DNA of 64,000 nucleotides from Solibacter sp039934035 (GCA_039934035.1 JBDTMZ010000072.1:1-64000), one strand, 5' to 3'. Positions 51,201 through 59,933 are shown, counted from the stretch's first letter. Notes: generated by a model not told the origin, from the sequence alone. Numbers and translations: made by a program.

Positions 51201-52888
51201 GTGAGCCGCGTTTCATCCCCGTAGAGTATGCGGCCCGCTATCGGGACGCGGTGGGAGTGCCGCTGCCGCCTGGGATCGCGCAGGCCTTCCTCGAACCCAG
51301 CGAGCGGCCGCTGTTGGAACTGCTGCGGCGTTACGCGCGCACCCATGGACCTTTCACCACAGCGGACGCGGCGACGCGTTTCGGCCTTGCCGCCAGCGCA
51401 GTGGAAGCCGCCTTGCGCCGCATACACCTGGACGGCAAGTTGCTGGAGGGCGAGTTCCGGCCCGGCGGGACACACCGGGAATGGTGCGACCCGGACGTGC
51501 TGCAGCAGGTGCGCCGTAAGACGCTGGCCCGCCTGCGCCGGGAAGTGGTGCCGGCGGAGCAGTACACGCTGGCGCGCCTGCTGACGCGCTGGCAGGGGAC
51601 CGTCGCCCCGCGGCGAGGCCTCGACGCACTGCTCGACACCATCGACATTCTGCAAGGCGCGGTGCTGACTGCCTCCGAACTGGAGCGCGAGATTTTTCCC
51701 GCGCGGGTGCAGGATTATCGTCCCGAAGATCTCGATGCACTGATGGCGTCGGGGCACGTCGTATGGGTGGGCCGCGAGCCGCTCGGAGACCGCGACGGGC
51801 GCGTCTCGCTCTATCTGGCAGAAGCGCTGCCGCGCCTGCTCCCGCCGCAAACCGGTCAAGGTGCGGAAGCACTTTCCGAGCACGCCCAGCGGATCGCGGG
51901 AGTCCTGCGCGCCATGGGGGCGTCGTTCTTCACGGCGATTCATCAGGCGGCCGGGGGCGGATTCCCCGGAGACACGCAGGCGGCTCTGTGGGAACTGGCG
52001 TGGGCCGGCATCGTCACCAACGACACGTACCATCCGCTGCGCAATCTACTTTACGCAAGAGAGGCGGAGCGTTCGCGGCGGGAACTGCGCGACGGTCCTC
52101 CGGGCTCGCCCGAATTTCTGCGCCGCTTCCGCGCCCGAACGGGAGGCAGCCACGCGGCCGAAGGACGCTGGTCGCTGGTGGATCAGCGGCTCGCGACTCC
52201 GCCGAGCGCCACCGAATGGAGCGCCAACGCCGCGCAGCAACTGCTGTCGCGCCATGGCATCGTGATGCGCGAAACCGCGCTCGCGGAGAGTGTGCCGGGA
52301 GGGTATCCGACGATCTACCCGGCGCTGCGCACGATGGAGGAGAACGGCTGGATCCGCCGCGGCATGTTCGTCGCGGGACTGGGCGCGGCGCAGTTTGCCA
52401 TGACGGCCGCGGTCGATATGCTGCGCTCGCTGCGCACGCAGCCCGACCGCCCCGAAGCGGTTCACCTTGCGGCCTCGGACCCGGCTAATCCCTACGGCGC
52501 GGTGCTGCCATGGACGGGCGAGAACCACGGCATGTCGCGCGCGGCGGGGGCCAGCGTCGTGCTGATCAACGGTCAAATTGCGGCGTTTCTGCGCCGGCGC
52601 AATCCGGCGATCCGCGTGATTTTGCCCGAGGAGGAGCCCGATCGGACGCGCTTCGCACGAGAACTTGCCAGGAAACTAGCGGAAGTGGCAGTCCGCCGTC
52701 AGACCCGGCGCGGTGGACTGCTGATCGGCGAAATCAATGACGTGCCGGCGCGCGAGCATTACCTCGCGCGTTATCTCGAGGACGCCGGCTTCGTCAACGC
52801 GCCGCTTGGTATGCAGATGCGGCGGATCGCCGAACCGGCAGTCGCACCAGTTCCCGCGCTGCCGGAGGACGAGGAGCGGGATGCCTGA
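48299..52888 (+). CDS. lhr: Lhr-type DEAD/DEAH superfamily 2 helicase, full length
   Basis: The 1529-residue helicase is a full Lhr. The N-terminal core has Walker A APTGTGKT (about 43-50), DEIH (Walker B), SATQRPL, HHGSVAAEQRKDIEDRLK and VGRANHH. Lhr-specific winged-helix and beta-barrel domains follow to about residue 860 (IDQITHDRVNVVP; FAELRPRLTWDRV). The long C-terminal half with further winged helices is typical of Lhr of about 1500 residues. Lhr unwinds RNA-DNA and DNA with 3'-5' polarity in DNA repair. It overlaps the next gene, an Nei/Fpg glycosylase, by 8 nt. Confidence 0.93.
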   Translation: MSLNLFHPAVQAWFDAVFPGPTRPQELGWPAIARGESTLILAPTGTGKTLTAFLWCIDRLMFAPVPARDQRCRVVYISPIKALAVDVERNLQSPLVGIAQAAHSRNIAFHEPTIAIRTGDTPAAERARFTRHPADILITTPESIYLLLTSNAREALRSVETVVLDEIHALVPSKRGTHLALSLERLEALAGRKLQRIGLSATQRPLDEVARFLGGAAPARASRKKAPKGDPVDGILTEFESAAAAPVYREVTVVDAGEPKRIDLRVEVPLDDMSRLDDPVPLPSGPASQAPVRPSIWSAIHPKLLELVRAHTSTLIFVNSRRLAERISGAINELADETLVRAHHGSVAAEQRKDIEDRLKMGTLRGLVATSSLELGIDMGAIDLVVLIEAPPSVASGMQRVGRANHHVGGTSAAVMFPKFRGDLVACAAITQAMYAGKVESVHYPRNPLDVLAQQIVAMVSLETWDASALFDLIRQAAPYAALTRGVYESVLDMLSGRYPSDEFAELRPRLTWDRVTHQLTGRQGAKSVAITNGGTIPDRGLFPVFLAGATRGARVGELDEEMVFESRAGDTIILGATTWRIDQITHDRVNVVPAPGEPGKMPFWKGDTAGRPAEFGREIGQMTRELLAMPRPAAFARLTDQHSLDQNAAENLLRYLEDQAAATGRVPSDRDILIERCRDELGDFRVCVLSPFGARVHAPWCMAVTSRLRADTGAEVESMWGDDGFVIRLPESDQPLETEWLLPSAAEFKDLVLKELGGTALFASKFREAAARALLLPRRRPGQRTALWQQRKRAADLLAVAARYASFPMLLETYRECLREVFDLEAAASILQQIQRGTIRITAVDSAKPSPYASALLFSYIANYLYDGDAPLAERRAQALSIDQSQLEEILGSTDFRELLDPAALAEVEQQLQALDPDYQARHSDAIHDLLLRLGDLSGAEIEARSSGGSIEDLAAARRALRVRIAGEPRFIPVEYAARYRDAVGVPLPPGIAQAFLEPSERPLLELLRRYARTHGPFTTADAATRFGLAASAVEAALRRIHLDGKLLEGEFRPGGTHREWCDPDVLQQVRRKTLARLRREVVPAEQYTLARLLTRWQGTVAPRRGLDALLDTIDILQGAVLTASELEREIFPARVQDYRPEDLDALMASGHVVWVGREPLGDRDGRVSLYLAEALPRLLPPQTGQGAEALSEHAQRIAGVLRAMGASFFTAIHQAAGGGFPGDTQAALWELAWAGIVTNDTYHPLRNLLYAREAERSRRELRDGPPGSPEFLRRFRARTGGSHAAEGRWSLVDQRLATPPSATEWSANAAQQLLSRHGIVMRETALAESVPGGYPTIYPALRTMEENGWIRRGMFVAGLGAAQFAMTAAVDMLRSLRTQPDRPEAVHLAASDPANPYGAVLPWTGENHGMSRAAGASVVLINGQIAAFLRRRNPAIRVILPEEEPDRTRFARELARKLAEVAVRRQTRRGGLLIGEINDVPAREHYLARYLEDAGFVNAPLGMQMRRIAEPAVAPVPALPEDEERDA

Positions 52889-53684
52889 GGGCGACACCAT
52901 CTTCCGCACGGCGCGCACGCTGGAGCGCGCCATCGGCGGACAGACCGTCACGCGCTTCGAAAGTGTACTTCCCAGGTTGTCGCGTGTCGATGAAGACAGA
53001 CCGCTGACCGGCCGCACGGTCGAGAAGGTGCAAGCCCAAGGCAAGTGGCTGCTGATTCACTTTTCGGGCGACCTGGTGCTGCTGACGCACATGCTCATGA
53101 GCGGCAGTTGGCACATTTATCGCCCCGGAGAAACATGGCAGCGCAGCCGGTACCACATGCGGATCGTGATCGAAACGCCGGCGATGCTGGCAGTGGCATT
53201 CAATGTGCAGAGGGCCGAATTTCATAGCGCTGCCTCGCTGGCCAGGCGAGAAGGATTCAACGCGCTCGGACCCGACGTTCTGTCGCCGGATTTCGACGAA
53301 GCGGCGGCGATCGCAAACCTGGCCGCGCGCGGAGAGATGGAAGTGGGTCCGGCGCTGCTCAATCAAGCCGCACTGGCGGGAATCGGCAACGTGTTCAAGA
53401 GTGAGATTGCATTTGCGTGCGGCATCAATCCGTTTCGCGAGGTGGCGACGTTGACGCCGATGGATCTGGCCGAGCTGGTTGCGACGGCGCGCAAATTCAT
53501 GCGGGCGAACGTGCTGGAGACTTCGGGTCACATTCGCACGACCGGGAGTACGGCATTGGAGAAGTTCCTGTGGGTATACCGGCGGGCGGGAGAGCCTTGC
53601 CGCCGCTGCGGCACGCCCATTCGCACCGCCAAACATACGGCGGACGCCCGGGTCACGTTCTGGTGTCCGGTCTGCCAGAAGTAG
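52881..53684 (+). CDS. Endonuclease VIII / Fpg-family DNA glycosylase
   Basis: The 267-residue base-excision enzyme starts with MPEGDTIFRTARTLE, i.e. Pro2 and Glu3 needed for catalysis. It has the helix-two-turn-helix with LLNQAALAGIGNVFKSE and a C-terminal zinc finger CRRCGTPI...CPVCQK. Details such as the N-terminal sequence are closer to Nei2 types than to MutM. The start overlaps the helicase stop (ATGCCTGA), so glycosylase and Lhr are made together; a repair unit is inferred. Confidence 0.92.
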   Translation: MPEGDTIFRTARTLERAIGGQTVTRFESVLPRLSRVDEDRPLTGRTVEKVQAQGKWLLIHFSGDLVLLTHMLMSGSWHIYRPGETWQRSRYHMRIVIETPAMLAVAFNVQRAEFHSAASLARREGFNALGPDVLSPDFDEAAAIANLAARGEMEVGPALLNQAALAGIGNVFKSEIAFACGINPFREVATLTPMDLAELVATARKFMRANVLETSGHIRTTGSTALEKFLWVYRRAGEPCRRCGTPIRTAKHTADARVTFWCPVCQK

Positions 53685-53755
53685 CGGCGGCGTCGAAGTG
53701 ACACGATGAGGAGCCGCGGCCCACGTGTCGCCCACTTGCGTTGTATGATCTAACA

Positions 53756-54091
53756 ATGTCAGTCGAAGCCAGAGAACTGGAAACTGGAATTACGGTGATC
53801 ACGATTTCGGGACGCCTCGCCATGGGCGGCGATACCGAACGGCTGGATGCCGCGGTGAAGGGTCTGCTGCAACGCGACAAGAAGAAGTTCGTTCTCGACA
53901 TCACCACGCTCGATTACGTGGATAGTTCCGGCATCGGCATGCTGGTCTCGTGCCTGACGAACGTGAAGAAGGCTGGGGGCGACCTGAAACTGGTGGGCGC
54001 CAACCCGCGCATCCGCCGCATTTTGGCAATGACGGGCGTCGAATCGATGATGCCGATGTTCAATACCCTGGCCGAGGCCACCACGGCGTAG
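53756..54091 (+). CDS. STAS-domain anti-sigma factor antagonist
   Basis: This 111-residue compact STAS protein has the SpoIIAA-like phosphorylation site Ser in DYVDSSGIGMLVS (about 47-59). It also has the usual ITISGRLAMGGD start and LKLVGANPRIRRIL. No anti-sigma kinase or sigma gene is adjacent. The ATG at 53756 is preferred over a TTG upstream. The convergent msrA gene ends 6 nt away. Confidence 0.9.
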   Translation: MSVEARELETGITVITISGRLAMGGDTERLDAAVKGLLQRDKKKFVLDITTLDYVDSSGIGMLVSCLTNVKKAGGDLKLVGANPRIRRILAMTGVESMMPMFNTLAEATTA

Positions 54092-54097
54092 GGCGCG

Positions 54098-54631
54098 TTA
54101 CGCGCTTTTGCGTTTGCGGGCGAAGTGCTCGCGGAACTTGCGCACTTTCGGCGCGACCACGAACGAGCAGTACCCCTGATTGGGATTGTTCGCGAAGTAC
54201 CGCTGGTGGTAGTCTTCCGCGATATAGAAGGTTTCGGCCGGCTTGACCTGCGTAACGATGGGCCGCCCATCGGGGTCCGCCTGATTCAACTCCGCGATGG
54301 TCGCCAGCGCCGTTTTACGCTGTTCGTCACTGTGGGTGAAGATCGCCGAGCGGTATTGCGAGCCCACGTCGTTGCCCTGCCGGTCCATGGACGCCGGGTC
54401 GTGAATGGAAAAGAAGACTTCGAGGATGTCGCGATAGCTGGTTACGGCGGGATCGAAGGTCACCTGCACCACCTCGACGTGGCCCGTCATTCCGGTGCAC
54501 ACGGCGTGGTAGTCCGGATTTGGCACATGCCCGCCCATGTAGCCGGACTCCACGGACGTCACGCCCTGCATCTCGTCGTACACTGCTTCCAGACACCAGA
54601 AGCAGCCCCCTCCAAGTGTTGCGGTTTCCAT
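54098..54631 (-). CDS. msrA: Peptide methionine sulfoxide reductase A
   Basis: MsrA reduces methionine-S-sulfoxide in proteins. The 177 residues have the active site GCFWC (9-13), followed by EAVYDEMQGVTSVESGYMGGH and YRDILEVFFSIHDP. The C-terminal part ends with NQGYCSFVV, giving a resolving Cys. It is a cytoplasmic single gene. Confidence 0.95.
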   Translation of the reverse strand: METATLGGGCFWCLEAVYDEMQGVTSVESGYMGGHVPNPDYHAVCTGMTGHVEVVQVTFDPAVTSYRDILEVFFSIHDPASMDRQGNDVGSQYRSAIFTHSDEQRKTALATIAELNQADPDGRPIVTQVKPAETFYIAEDYHQRYFANNPNQGYCSFVVAPKVRKFREHFARKRKSA

Positions 54632-54748
54632 ATTCTCACTGTAGACTACCGGCGCTCCTGGAATGGTACGCGGACGGACGAGGGGTGGGCGACATTACGT
54701 AGGAGGCTCACGAAATGTCGGGCCAATCGAAAAACACCTGGCGTGACG

Positions 54749-54821
54749 GCGAGTCTCACGAACTTTCATTCGGGATGGGTTGGAACGCTCCGTTACCCTC
54801 GCGTCTCGGCTTGGGTCGTAA
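54749..54821. repeat. Decayed copy of the dispersed intergenic repeat
   Basis: The order GAGTCTCACGAA, TTCGGG, GGAACGCTCC, CTCGCGTCTC-GG-TTGG matches the copy at 55831-55891, with several changes. It lies in the 211-nt gap between msrA and the DHDPS-family gene. Confidence 0.5.
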
Positions 54822-54842
54822 GTTGCGAGGCACGCGATAATG

Positions 54843-55733
54843 TCACTTCTTGAGGGTCCACGCCAGGACACGGTCGAGGGCGGCGGAGGTGGCGGCATCG
54901 AGTTTGGCGCCGGGCAGCCGGATATCGGCGCACTCGATGACGCCGCGGCGGCGCAGGACTTCTTTGCGGATCGCCATTCCCAAACCTTCCTGAAATTCGA
55001 AGCGCATCAACGGTACGAACGGATAGAACGCCTCGGCGGCAGCGTCCAGATCGCCGCTGTGGAACAGCTTGACGATCTTCACGAGAATTTCCGGATAGGC
55101 GAAACCGGTCATCGCTCCGGTGGCGCCGGCCATGAGTTCCTCCAGGAGAAATACGCCGCCGAGTCCGCCGAAAACTCCCACTTCCAAGCCCTGCGCCACT
55201 TCGCGGATGCGGGACGTCTTGAAGGGCGTCGGCGGATCCTCCAGCTTGATTGTGTTGGCGGCAGGCACTTCGCGCGCGATCCGCACAAGAAGGGCAGGTT
55301 CCATGGTGAAGCCGGAGACCGGCGGGAAATCCTGAATGACGATGGGAATTTCGACCGCTGCCGCGACGGCCGCAAAATGCCGCACGACCGCATCCGAATT
55401 CAGTTTGGGAGCGCGCGGCGGACTGATCATCACGGCATCCGCGCCGGTGTCCCTGGCGAAGCGGGTGTAATCGATGCAGGTGCGCACGCCATCCGCCGTC
55501 GCGCCCGCCACCACGCGCACGCGTCGGTTGGCGTGCCGGACCACCGTCTCCAAAATCTGCTTGCGCTCGCCGTCATTCATGCGGGCCACTTCGCTGGTGA
55601 CGCCGAGGGCGGTAAGTCCGCTGACTCCTGCCCCGATGAACAGGTCTACGATGCGCTTCAGACTCTCCAGATCTACGTCGCCGGTCGCGGTAAAGGGGGT
55701 CGGCAGGACGGAATACACGCCTTCGAGCTTCAA
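54843..55733 (-). CDS. DHDPS/NAL-family class I aldolase, not clearly DapA
   Basis: The 296-residue TIM-barrel lyase has VYSVLPTPFTATGDVDLESLKRIVDLFIGAGVSGLTALGVTSE at the start and NTIKLEDPPTPFK, where Lys (about 163) would form the Schiff base. The stretch VIQDFPP, where DapA usually has a catalytic Tyr, carries Asp-Phe instead. This suggests a different substrate or a hydro-lyase/aldolase role. It stands alone between two repeat copies. Confidence 0.82.
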   Translation of the reverse strand: MKLEGVYSVLPTPFTATGDVDLESLKRIVDLFIGAGVSGLTALGVTSEVARMNDGERKQILETVVRHANRRVRVVAGATADGVRTCIDYTRFARDTGADAVMISPPRAPKLNSDAVVRHFAAVAAAVEIPIVIQDFPPVSGFTMEPALLVRIAREVPAANTIKLEDPPTPFKTSRIREVAQGLEVGVFGGLGGVFLLEELMAGATGAMTGFAYPEILVKIVKLFHSGDLDAAAEAFYPFVPLMRFEFQEGLGMAIRKEVLRRRGVIECADIRLPGAKLDAATSAALDRVLAWTLKK

Positions 55734-55830
55734 TTCAATGCCTCCGTTTGGTGTGCAGGTACTTTGAATACTCTAGCGGGTGCGCAGGCGCGGTTCAAGA
55801 AGCTCGCGTTGTAGGAGATTAAAGGAGCGC

Positions 55831-55891
55831 GTTGGAGTCTCACGAATGTGATTCGGCGGGAACGCTCCCTCACGGTCGCGTCTCTGATTGG
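55831..55891. repeat. Longest copy of the dispersed intergenic repeat
   Basis: Read left to right it contains GGAGTCTCACGAA, TTCGGCGGGAACGCTCCCT, CGGTCGCGTCTCTGATTGG. Parts recur at 48205, 54749 and 59934. The unit lies between genes in every case, so it is a candidate REP-like element. Confidence 0.6.
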
Positions 55892-55898
55892 TGGTTGC

Positions 55899-55943
55899 GG
55901 ACTGGGTTGTTGCAGACTGGGTTGTTGCGGACCCCGCTGTTGC
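55899..55943 (+). repeat. Three 15-bp tandem repeats
   Basis: GGACTGGGTTGTTGC, AGACTGGGTTGTTGC and GGACCCCGCTGTTGC follow each other, immediately after a dispersed repeat copy and 31 nt before the DUF3788 start. Confidence 0.65.
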
Positions 55944-55974
55944 ATTCATGGCGTTATACTCGCGAGCGAATACT

Positions 55975-56379
55975 ATGTCGCCCAACGCCTTCATCGGGAG
56001 CACGCAGCCGCCCACCGATGACGAACTCACCGCCAAGCTCGGCGCCGCCCGCGCCTGGTGGGATGAAGTGATTACCTCGCTGGCCCTCCCCGCCGCCGAG
56101 TGGAATTCCTACTCGCTGAAGGCTGGATGGTCTCTCAAACTCAAACAGGGAAAGCGCACCATTATTTATCTTTCGCCGTGCGAAGGCAGTTTCCGCGTCG
56201 CCTTTATTTTGGGACCGAAAGCCGTCGCCGCGGCGCACGAGCAGCGCCTGGCGAAAGCCTTACTGAAATTGATCGACGAATCGCCACGCTATCCGGAGGG
56301 CACCGGTGTCCGCCTGGACGTCAATTCGCGGAAACACCTACCGGCCATCCAAAAGCTGGCGGCTCTCAAGATGGCGTAA
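55975..56379 (+). CDS. DUF3788 family protein
   Basis: The 134-residue protein matches DUF3788 by its overall pattern: TQPPTDDELTAKLGAARAWWDEV (about 10-32), SLKAGWSLKLKQGKRTIIYLSPCEGSFRV, ALLKLIDESPRYPEGTGVRL and a basic end. No function is known for the family. ATG at 55975 fits the common family start; upstream frame is built of the tandem repeats. Confidence 0.75.
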   Translation: MSPNAFIGSTQPPTDDELTAKLGAARAWWDEVITSLALPAAEWNSYSLKAGWSLKLKQGKRTIIYLSPCEGSFRVAFILGPKAVAAAHEQRLAKALLKLIDESPRYPEGTGVRLDVNSRKHLPAIQKLAALKMA

Positions 56380-56415
56380 GCGGGTTACCCGGTTCTTGAT
56401 TGCCCGCTTCCTGAT

Positions 56416-57384
56416 TTACCCGAGCTTCTTGCGAGTGAAGGGCTTCGCAAAAGCTGCCGGGGGATTGTGCGCCGTGGTGGTGGATGCTTTCTTGTACGCT
56501 TCCAGCGCCTTTTCCTTCTGCCCCAGTTTTTCGTAGGTCATGCCCAGGAGGCACTGCAGGAAGGGATCGGCGGCGTTCTGCCCGATGGCCACGGCCTTCT
56601 CCAGATCTGCCTGCGCCGTTTTCAGGTCGCCCGTGTAGAGCGCCACGTAGCCGGTGAGGTAAGGGAAGAAGCGGGCCTGCTGTTCCGCCATTTTAGGATC
56701 GCCATCCAGCGCGGCCTTGGCGGCGGCCACATGCTTCTGGGCCTCTGCCTTATTGCCCTTGCGGGCCTCGATGCGCGCCAGCGCATGCTCCAGGCGGAAG
56801 ACCCAGATGCTCTTGGGATGGGTCTGATTGCCCGGCTCCCTGGCTCCCAGTTCCGCGCCTTTGCGATACCACTTCTCGGCTGCGTTGAGATCTCCCGCAT
56901 CGATGCAAACGCGAGCCGCTTCATTGGCCAATTCGCCCTGCTGAAAGAAGGCGTCCTGCGGATCGCTTTTTTCGCGGGTGACGTGATAGGCGATCGCCAT
57001 CTCCTCGTACTTCACGGTATTCGCGCAGTCGCCGTCAAACGCGTACGACATCGCCATGGCCCGTTGGGCTGACGCTTTGGCGGCGGCATCGGGCGCCCCA
57101 TCGATCGCCTTTTGGAAATGCTTCCGTGCCTCGGCCCCTTTGCCCATCAGGTCGAGCACCGTGCCGGCCGCATTGTTGGCTGGCAGCGAATTGGGATTGG
57201 CGGACAGTTCCTTCTGATAGACCGCGAGGGCAGCCTCGAATTTTCCCTCGCGCATGGCCTCTTGCGCCTGGCGCATGAATTCGGGTTGAGGCCCTCCGCG
57301 CCCGCCCTGCGGCGGCTGCGCGCACACTACGGCGGACGACAGGGCGGCCGTCAAGATGAGTCGAAGGGTTAATTTTGCTGACAT
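56416..57384 (-). CDS. Secreted TPR protein
   Basis: The 322-residue protein has a signal peptide (about 1-22; LRLILTAALSSAVVCAQ) and at least four TPR-like repeats, for example MREGKFEAALAVYQKELSANPNS, GKGAEARKHFQKAIDGAP and LGQKEKALEAYKKA. TPR proteins serve as scaffolds. The start is uncertain among 57384, 57396 and 57408. It lies downstream of the monoheme cytochrome gene with about 70 nt between. Confidence 0.78.
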   Translation of the reverse strand: MSAKLTLRLILTAALSSAVVCAQPPQGGRGGPQPEFMRQAQEAMREGKFEAALAVYQKELSANPNSLPANNAAGTVLDLMGKGAEARKHFQKAIDGAPDAAAKASAQRAMAMSYAFDGDCANTVKYEEMAIAYHVTREKSDPQDAFFQQGELANEAARVCIDAGDLNAAEKWYRKGAELGAREPGNQTHPKSIWVFRLEHALARIEARKGNKAEAQKHVAAAKAALDGDPKMAEQQARFFPYLTGYVALYTGDLKTAQADLEKAVAIGQNAADPFLQCLLGMTYEKLGQKEKALEAYKKASTTTAHNPPAAFAKPFTRKKLG

Positions 57385-57453
57385 GGCGAAGATCATTATC
57401 CCACGCAAAAATGGGCTGGAATCATGATCTTTCGACTACGGGAAACGGGGCAG

Positions 57454-58671
57454 TCAGCGGGCGCGAAAATAGTCCGGCAGGAGCTTTTTGGTATCGCGCA
57501 AGATCTCGAGGACGGCGCGGCGCTCGGCTTCGGGAAGCTTGGATGGGGCCGCTCCCGCGAGGCTGTCGTACACGCGGCGCCACACCTTCTCGCGCGCCGG
57601 CGCGGGCAGCGCGTCGAACTGTTCGCTATAGACCAGATAGCTGCAGCGGTACTGGAACATGCGCGTCCGCAGGTCAAAATCGCGCAGGGAGCGTCCCGCC
57701 TTGTCGCGTATCGCGGCCGCCGCGAAGGCAGTCGCGAATTCTCTGCTGCCCTGCACTGCGTCCGTCAACGGAGCTTCGTCCTCGAAGAAGATGGCCTTCA
57801 CCAATTCCTCCACTGTAGGATCGATATCGCGCCCCAGGCGGCTCTCCCACCCCAGGCGAGTGACCAGGTTGGTGAAGCGGATCTCATGCTCGAACGTCAT
57901 GAGCGAGACGATGTCGCTGGTGCCGGTGAGATACGTGGGCGTATCGAAGAAGCGGTCGAGCGATTCGACATTGGAGCCAGCGGCGTGATCGTACTCGGGC
58001 GCGTCCCGGTCGGTGACCGTCTGATTTCCCATATGGTGCTGCTTGCCCGAGAGTCCGGTAACGTACCATCCGCCCCAGCGCTGATCGAGGGGGCTGCGAT
58101 AGTCAGTCAGAAAAGATTTGGCATTTCCTAGAGCCTGCCCGGTGCGGTCGGCATGCACGGAACGCAGGACGAGGCCGGGCACGCCGAGCGTGGAGGCGCC
58201 ATGGTGGCACTGTATGCATTCTTCCCTGCGAACGAGGCGCTGATTCGGCGACTGTTCCTGATCGAGCGAGTAGAAGACGATGCCCTGTTTGGGATCGGTG
58301 GCAGCGATTTCCAGGACGTCGCCACCGCGGACGAAGCCGATGGAGATATCGGCGGAATGGTAGAGCGCGCGGGGGGTTCGAGGAGCGATGCGATGGGCCT
58401 GGAAGCTGGTCTTCGAGAAGACAAGAACCTGCGAAGATACCGGAACATCCAGGGCCTTGAGGAGGGAGATGAGGTAGCCGAAATCGCGGTGGTAGGAGAG
58501 CTTGAGTTCGCCCGAACGCAGCCGTGCATCGAGCTGTGTAGCGCGGTCAAGCGTGGGAGCGGTTGCGTAACGAATTGCCGGATCGTCCAACGGTAGCAGC
58601 GTCGAATCGATCCCCCCCAGCAGGATACCGGCAACAAGGGCGGCGCCTGCAAATCGAAGTGCCCAGTTCAA
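57454..58671 (-). CDS. Secreted monoheme c-type cytochrome-like protein
   Basis: The 405-residue protein begins with a hydrophobic signal or anchor and carries one heme-binding motif CIQCH (about 152-156) in RREECIQCHHGAST. There is no cytochrome c fold pattern of known type, and downstream domains are not recognisable (TLGVPGLVLRSVHADRTGQ; YRSPLDQRWGGWYVTG). Single-motif long proteins of this kind occur in Acidobacteria. An electron-transfer or peroxidase-like role is a guess. Confidence 0.7.
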   Translation of the reverse strand: MNWALRFAGAALVAGILLGGIDSTLLPLDDPAIRYATAPTLDRATQLDARLRSGELKLSYHRDFGYLISLLKALDVPVSSQVLVFSKTSFQAHRIAPRTPRALYHSADISIGFVRGGDVLEIAATDPKQGIVFYSLDQEQSPNQRLVRREECIQCHHGASTLGVPGLVLRSVHADRTGQALGNAKSFLTDYRSPLDQRWGGWYVTGLSGKQHHMGNQTVTDRDAPEYDHAAGSNVESLDRFFDTPTYLTGTSDIVSLMTFEHEIRFTNLVTRLGWESRLGRDIDPTVEELVKAIFFEDEAPLTDAVQGSREFATAFAAAAIRDKAGRSLRDFDLRTRMFQYRCSYLVYSEQFDALPAPAREKVWRRVYDSLAGAAPSKLPEAERRAVLEILRDTKKLLPDYFRAR

Positions 58672-58800
58672 ACCTCCATTTTATCACCGGCTCGTCGACA
58701 CGACTTGAAAAGCCGCTTCCGTGCCCGGAAATAATTGAGGATCGGCGAGGCTTCGCGTCAACAGGCTGCTCTGGTAAATTGCCCTGATGACTCGGCGTAG

Positions 58801-59700
58801 CTAATTGTCTGTTGGCGTCTTGTTGACGGAATCGACAATGATCACATCGATCGGGGCCTTGCGCGGTTCCATTTTCAGTCCGGCACTCTGTAACTGGCGG
58901 AAGAGTTGCTCGTCAGAAGCGCCTTCCAGAAGCCGCAGCGCCTCGGGCGGAAGCTGCACGCCGGCGTAAATTGCGGAGCGGATTAAGAGCGCCCGGTAAT
59001 CTTCCGGCGTAAGTTCCACGGTGATGTCGTAGGTGCCGGTCAGTCCGGTCTGATCGACGACAGGCCGTTCGACAAAACGGGAAAGCATGTCGGTCATTTG
59101 CGCCATGCTGATTTTGCGCGCCTCAATTTTGTTGTCGGCGAAACTGAAATAGGCGCCGCGTCCGAACTTCACGGTGGTGCCGTTGCGGCCACCGGTGGCC
59201 TGCACGTTGGTAGCGCCGCGTCCACCGCCCGCGTCGGACGTGTCTTCGTCGAGCGGCGATTCCTTCATTTTCAGTCCGTTCCTGGCTACCACCAGGGCAT
59301 AGACCGGCACTTCTTTGGCCCCACGGTGCGTTTTAAGTTGGAAGCGCTGCTCGAGTAACGTCTGTAACATCTCGGGGACTTGCTCGCGCGTCACTCCCGC
59401 CGGGATGGTGGCGTGAATGTCATAGCGCTCAGCGCCCATCCAATCGGGGCCTATGATCTGGTGGTCCTTCACGCGGTACGCAACGCGGGTGAGTTCTTTC
59501 AACGAGAAATACGAGATGTGCGCCTGAGCGCCATCGATCTGCACACCGATGTGCACCTGCGCGATGTTGGCGGCATCGATTGGGGCGGCGGGCTTGATGG
59601 ATGCCACCTCGAATTCCGGCCGTGCCGGGGTGGCGGGGCTCTGGGCAAGCAAGAAAGTGGAGGCGCAAGCACCCAGGATTGCGCTGCGGAGCATAGTCAT
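58801..59700 (-). CDS. TIGR03435-type secreted protein
   Basis: This 299-residue protein belongs to a family (TIGR03435) expanded in soil acidobacteria. It has a signal peptide, then FEVASIKPA, LKELTRVAYRVKDHQIIGPDWMGAERYDIHATIPAG and EMLQTLLEQRFQLKTHRGAKEVPVYALVVARNGLKMKES. RPVVDQTGLTGTYDITVELTPE and a final PIDVIIVDSVNKTPTDN complete it. Function unknown. The family identity is the strongest taxonomic hint here. Start ATG at 59700 is used; the GTG at 59712 is also in frame. Confidence 0.9.
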   Translation of the reverse strand: MTMLRSAILGACASTFLLAQSPATPARPEFEVASIKPAAPIDAANIAQVHIGVQIDGAQAHISYFSLKELTRVAYRVKDHQIIGPDWMGAERYDIHATIPAGVTREQVPEMLQTLLEQRFQLKTHRGAKEVPVYALVVARNGLKMKESPLDEDTSDAGGGRGATNVQATGGRNGTTVKFGRGAYFSFADNKIEARKISMAQMTDMLSRFVERPVVDQTGLTGTYDITVELTPEDYRALLIRSAIYAGVQLPPEALRLLEGASDEQLFRQLQSAGLKMEPRKAPIDVIIVDSVNKTPTDN

Positions 59701-59933
59701 GGCGTTAGACACGAGTTTAGCTGGAAAACGTTCACGGAAATCACGCGGGGCGTCGCGGGCGTTGCTTCGGAGAGATCGACTTGATCACTAACTGGGCGGG
59801 CGCCAAGGGGTCGATCCCCGATTCGGCGCGCCGCAGGGCGATTCGCCGGGAAAGGGGCGGTCGAGTTGCGGCGTCACGGCCTCCGGCATGGGGGGCATGC
59901 ACATGGCGCGGAAGGTGAGTTGGGCATGGGGAA

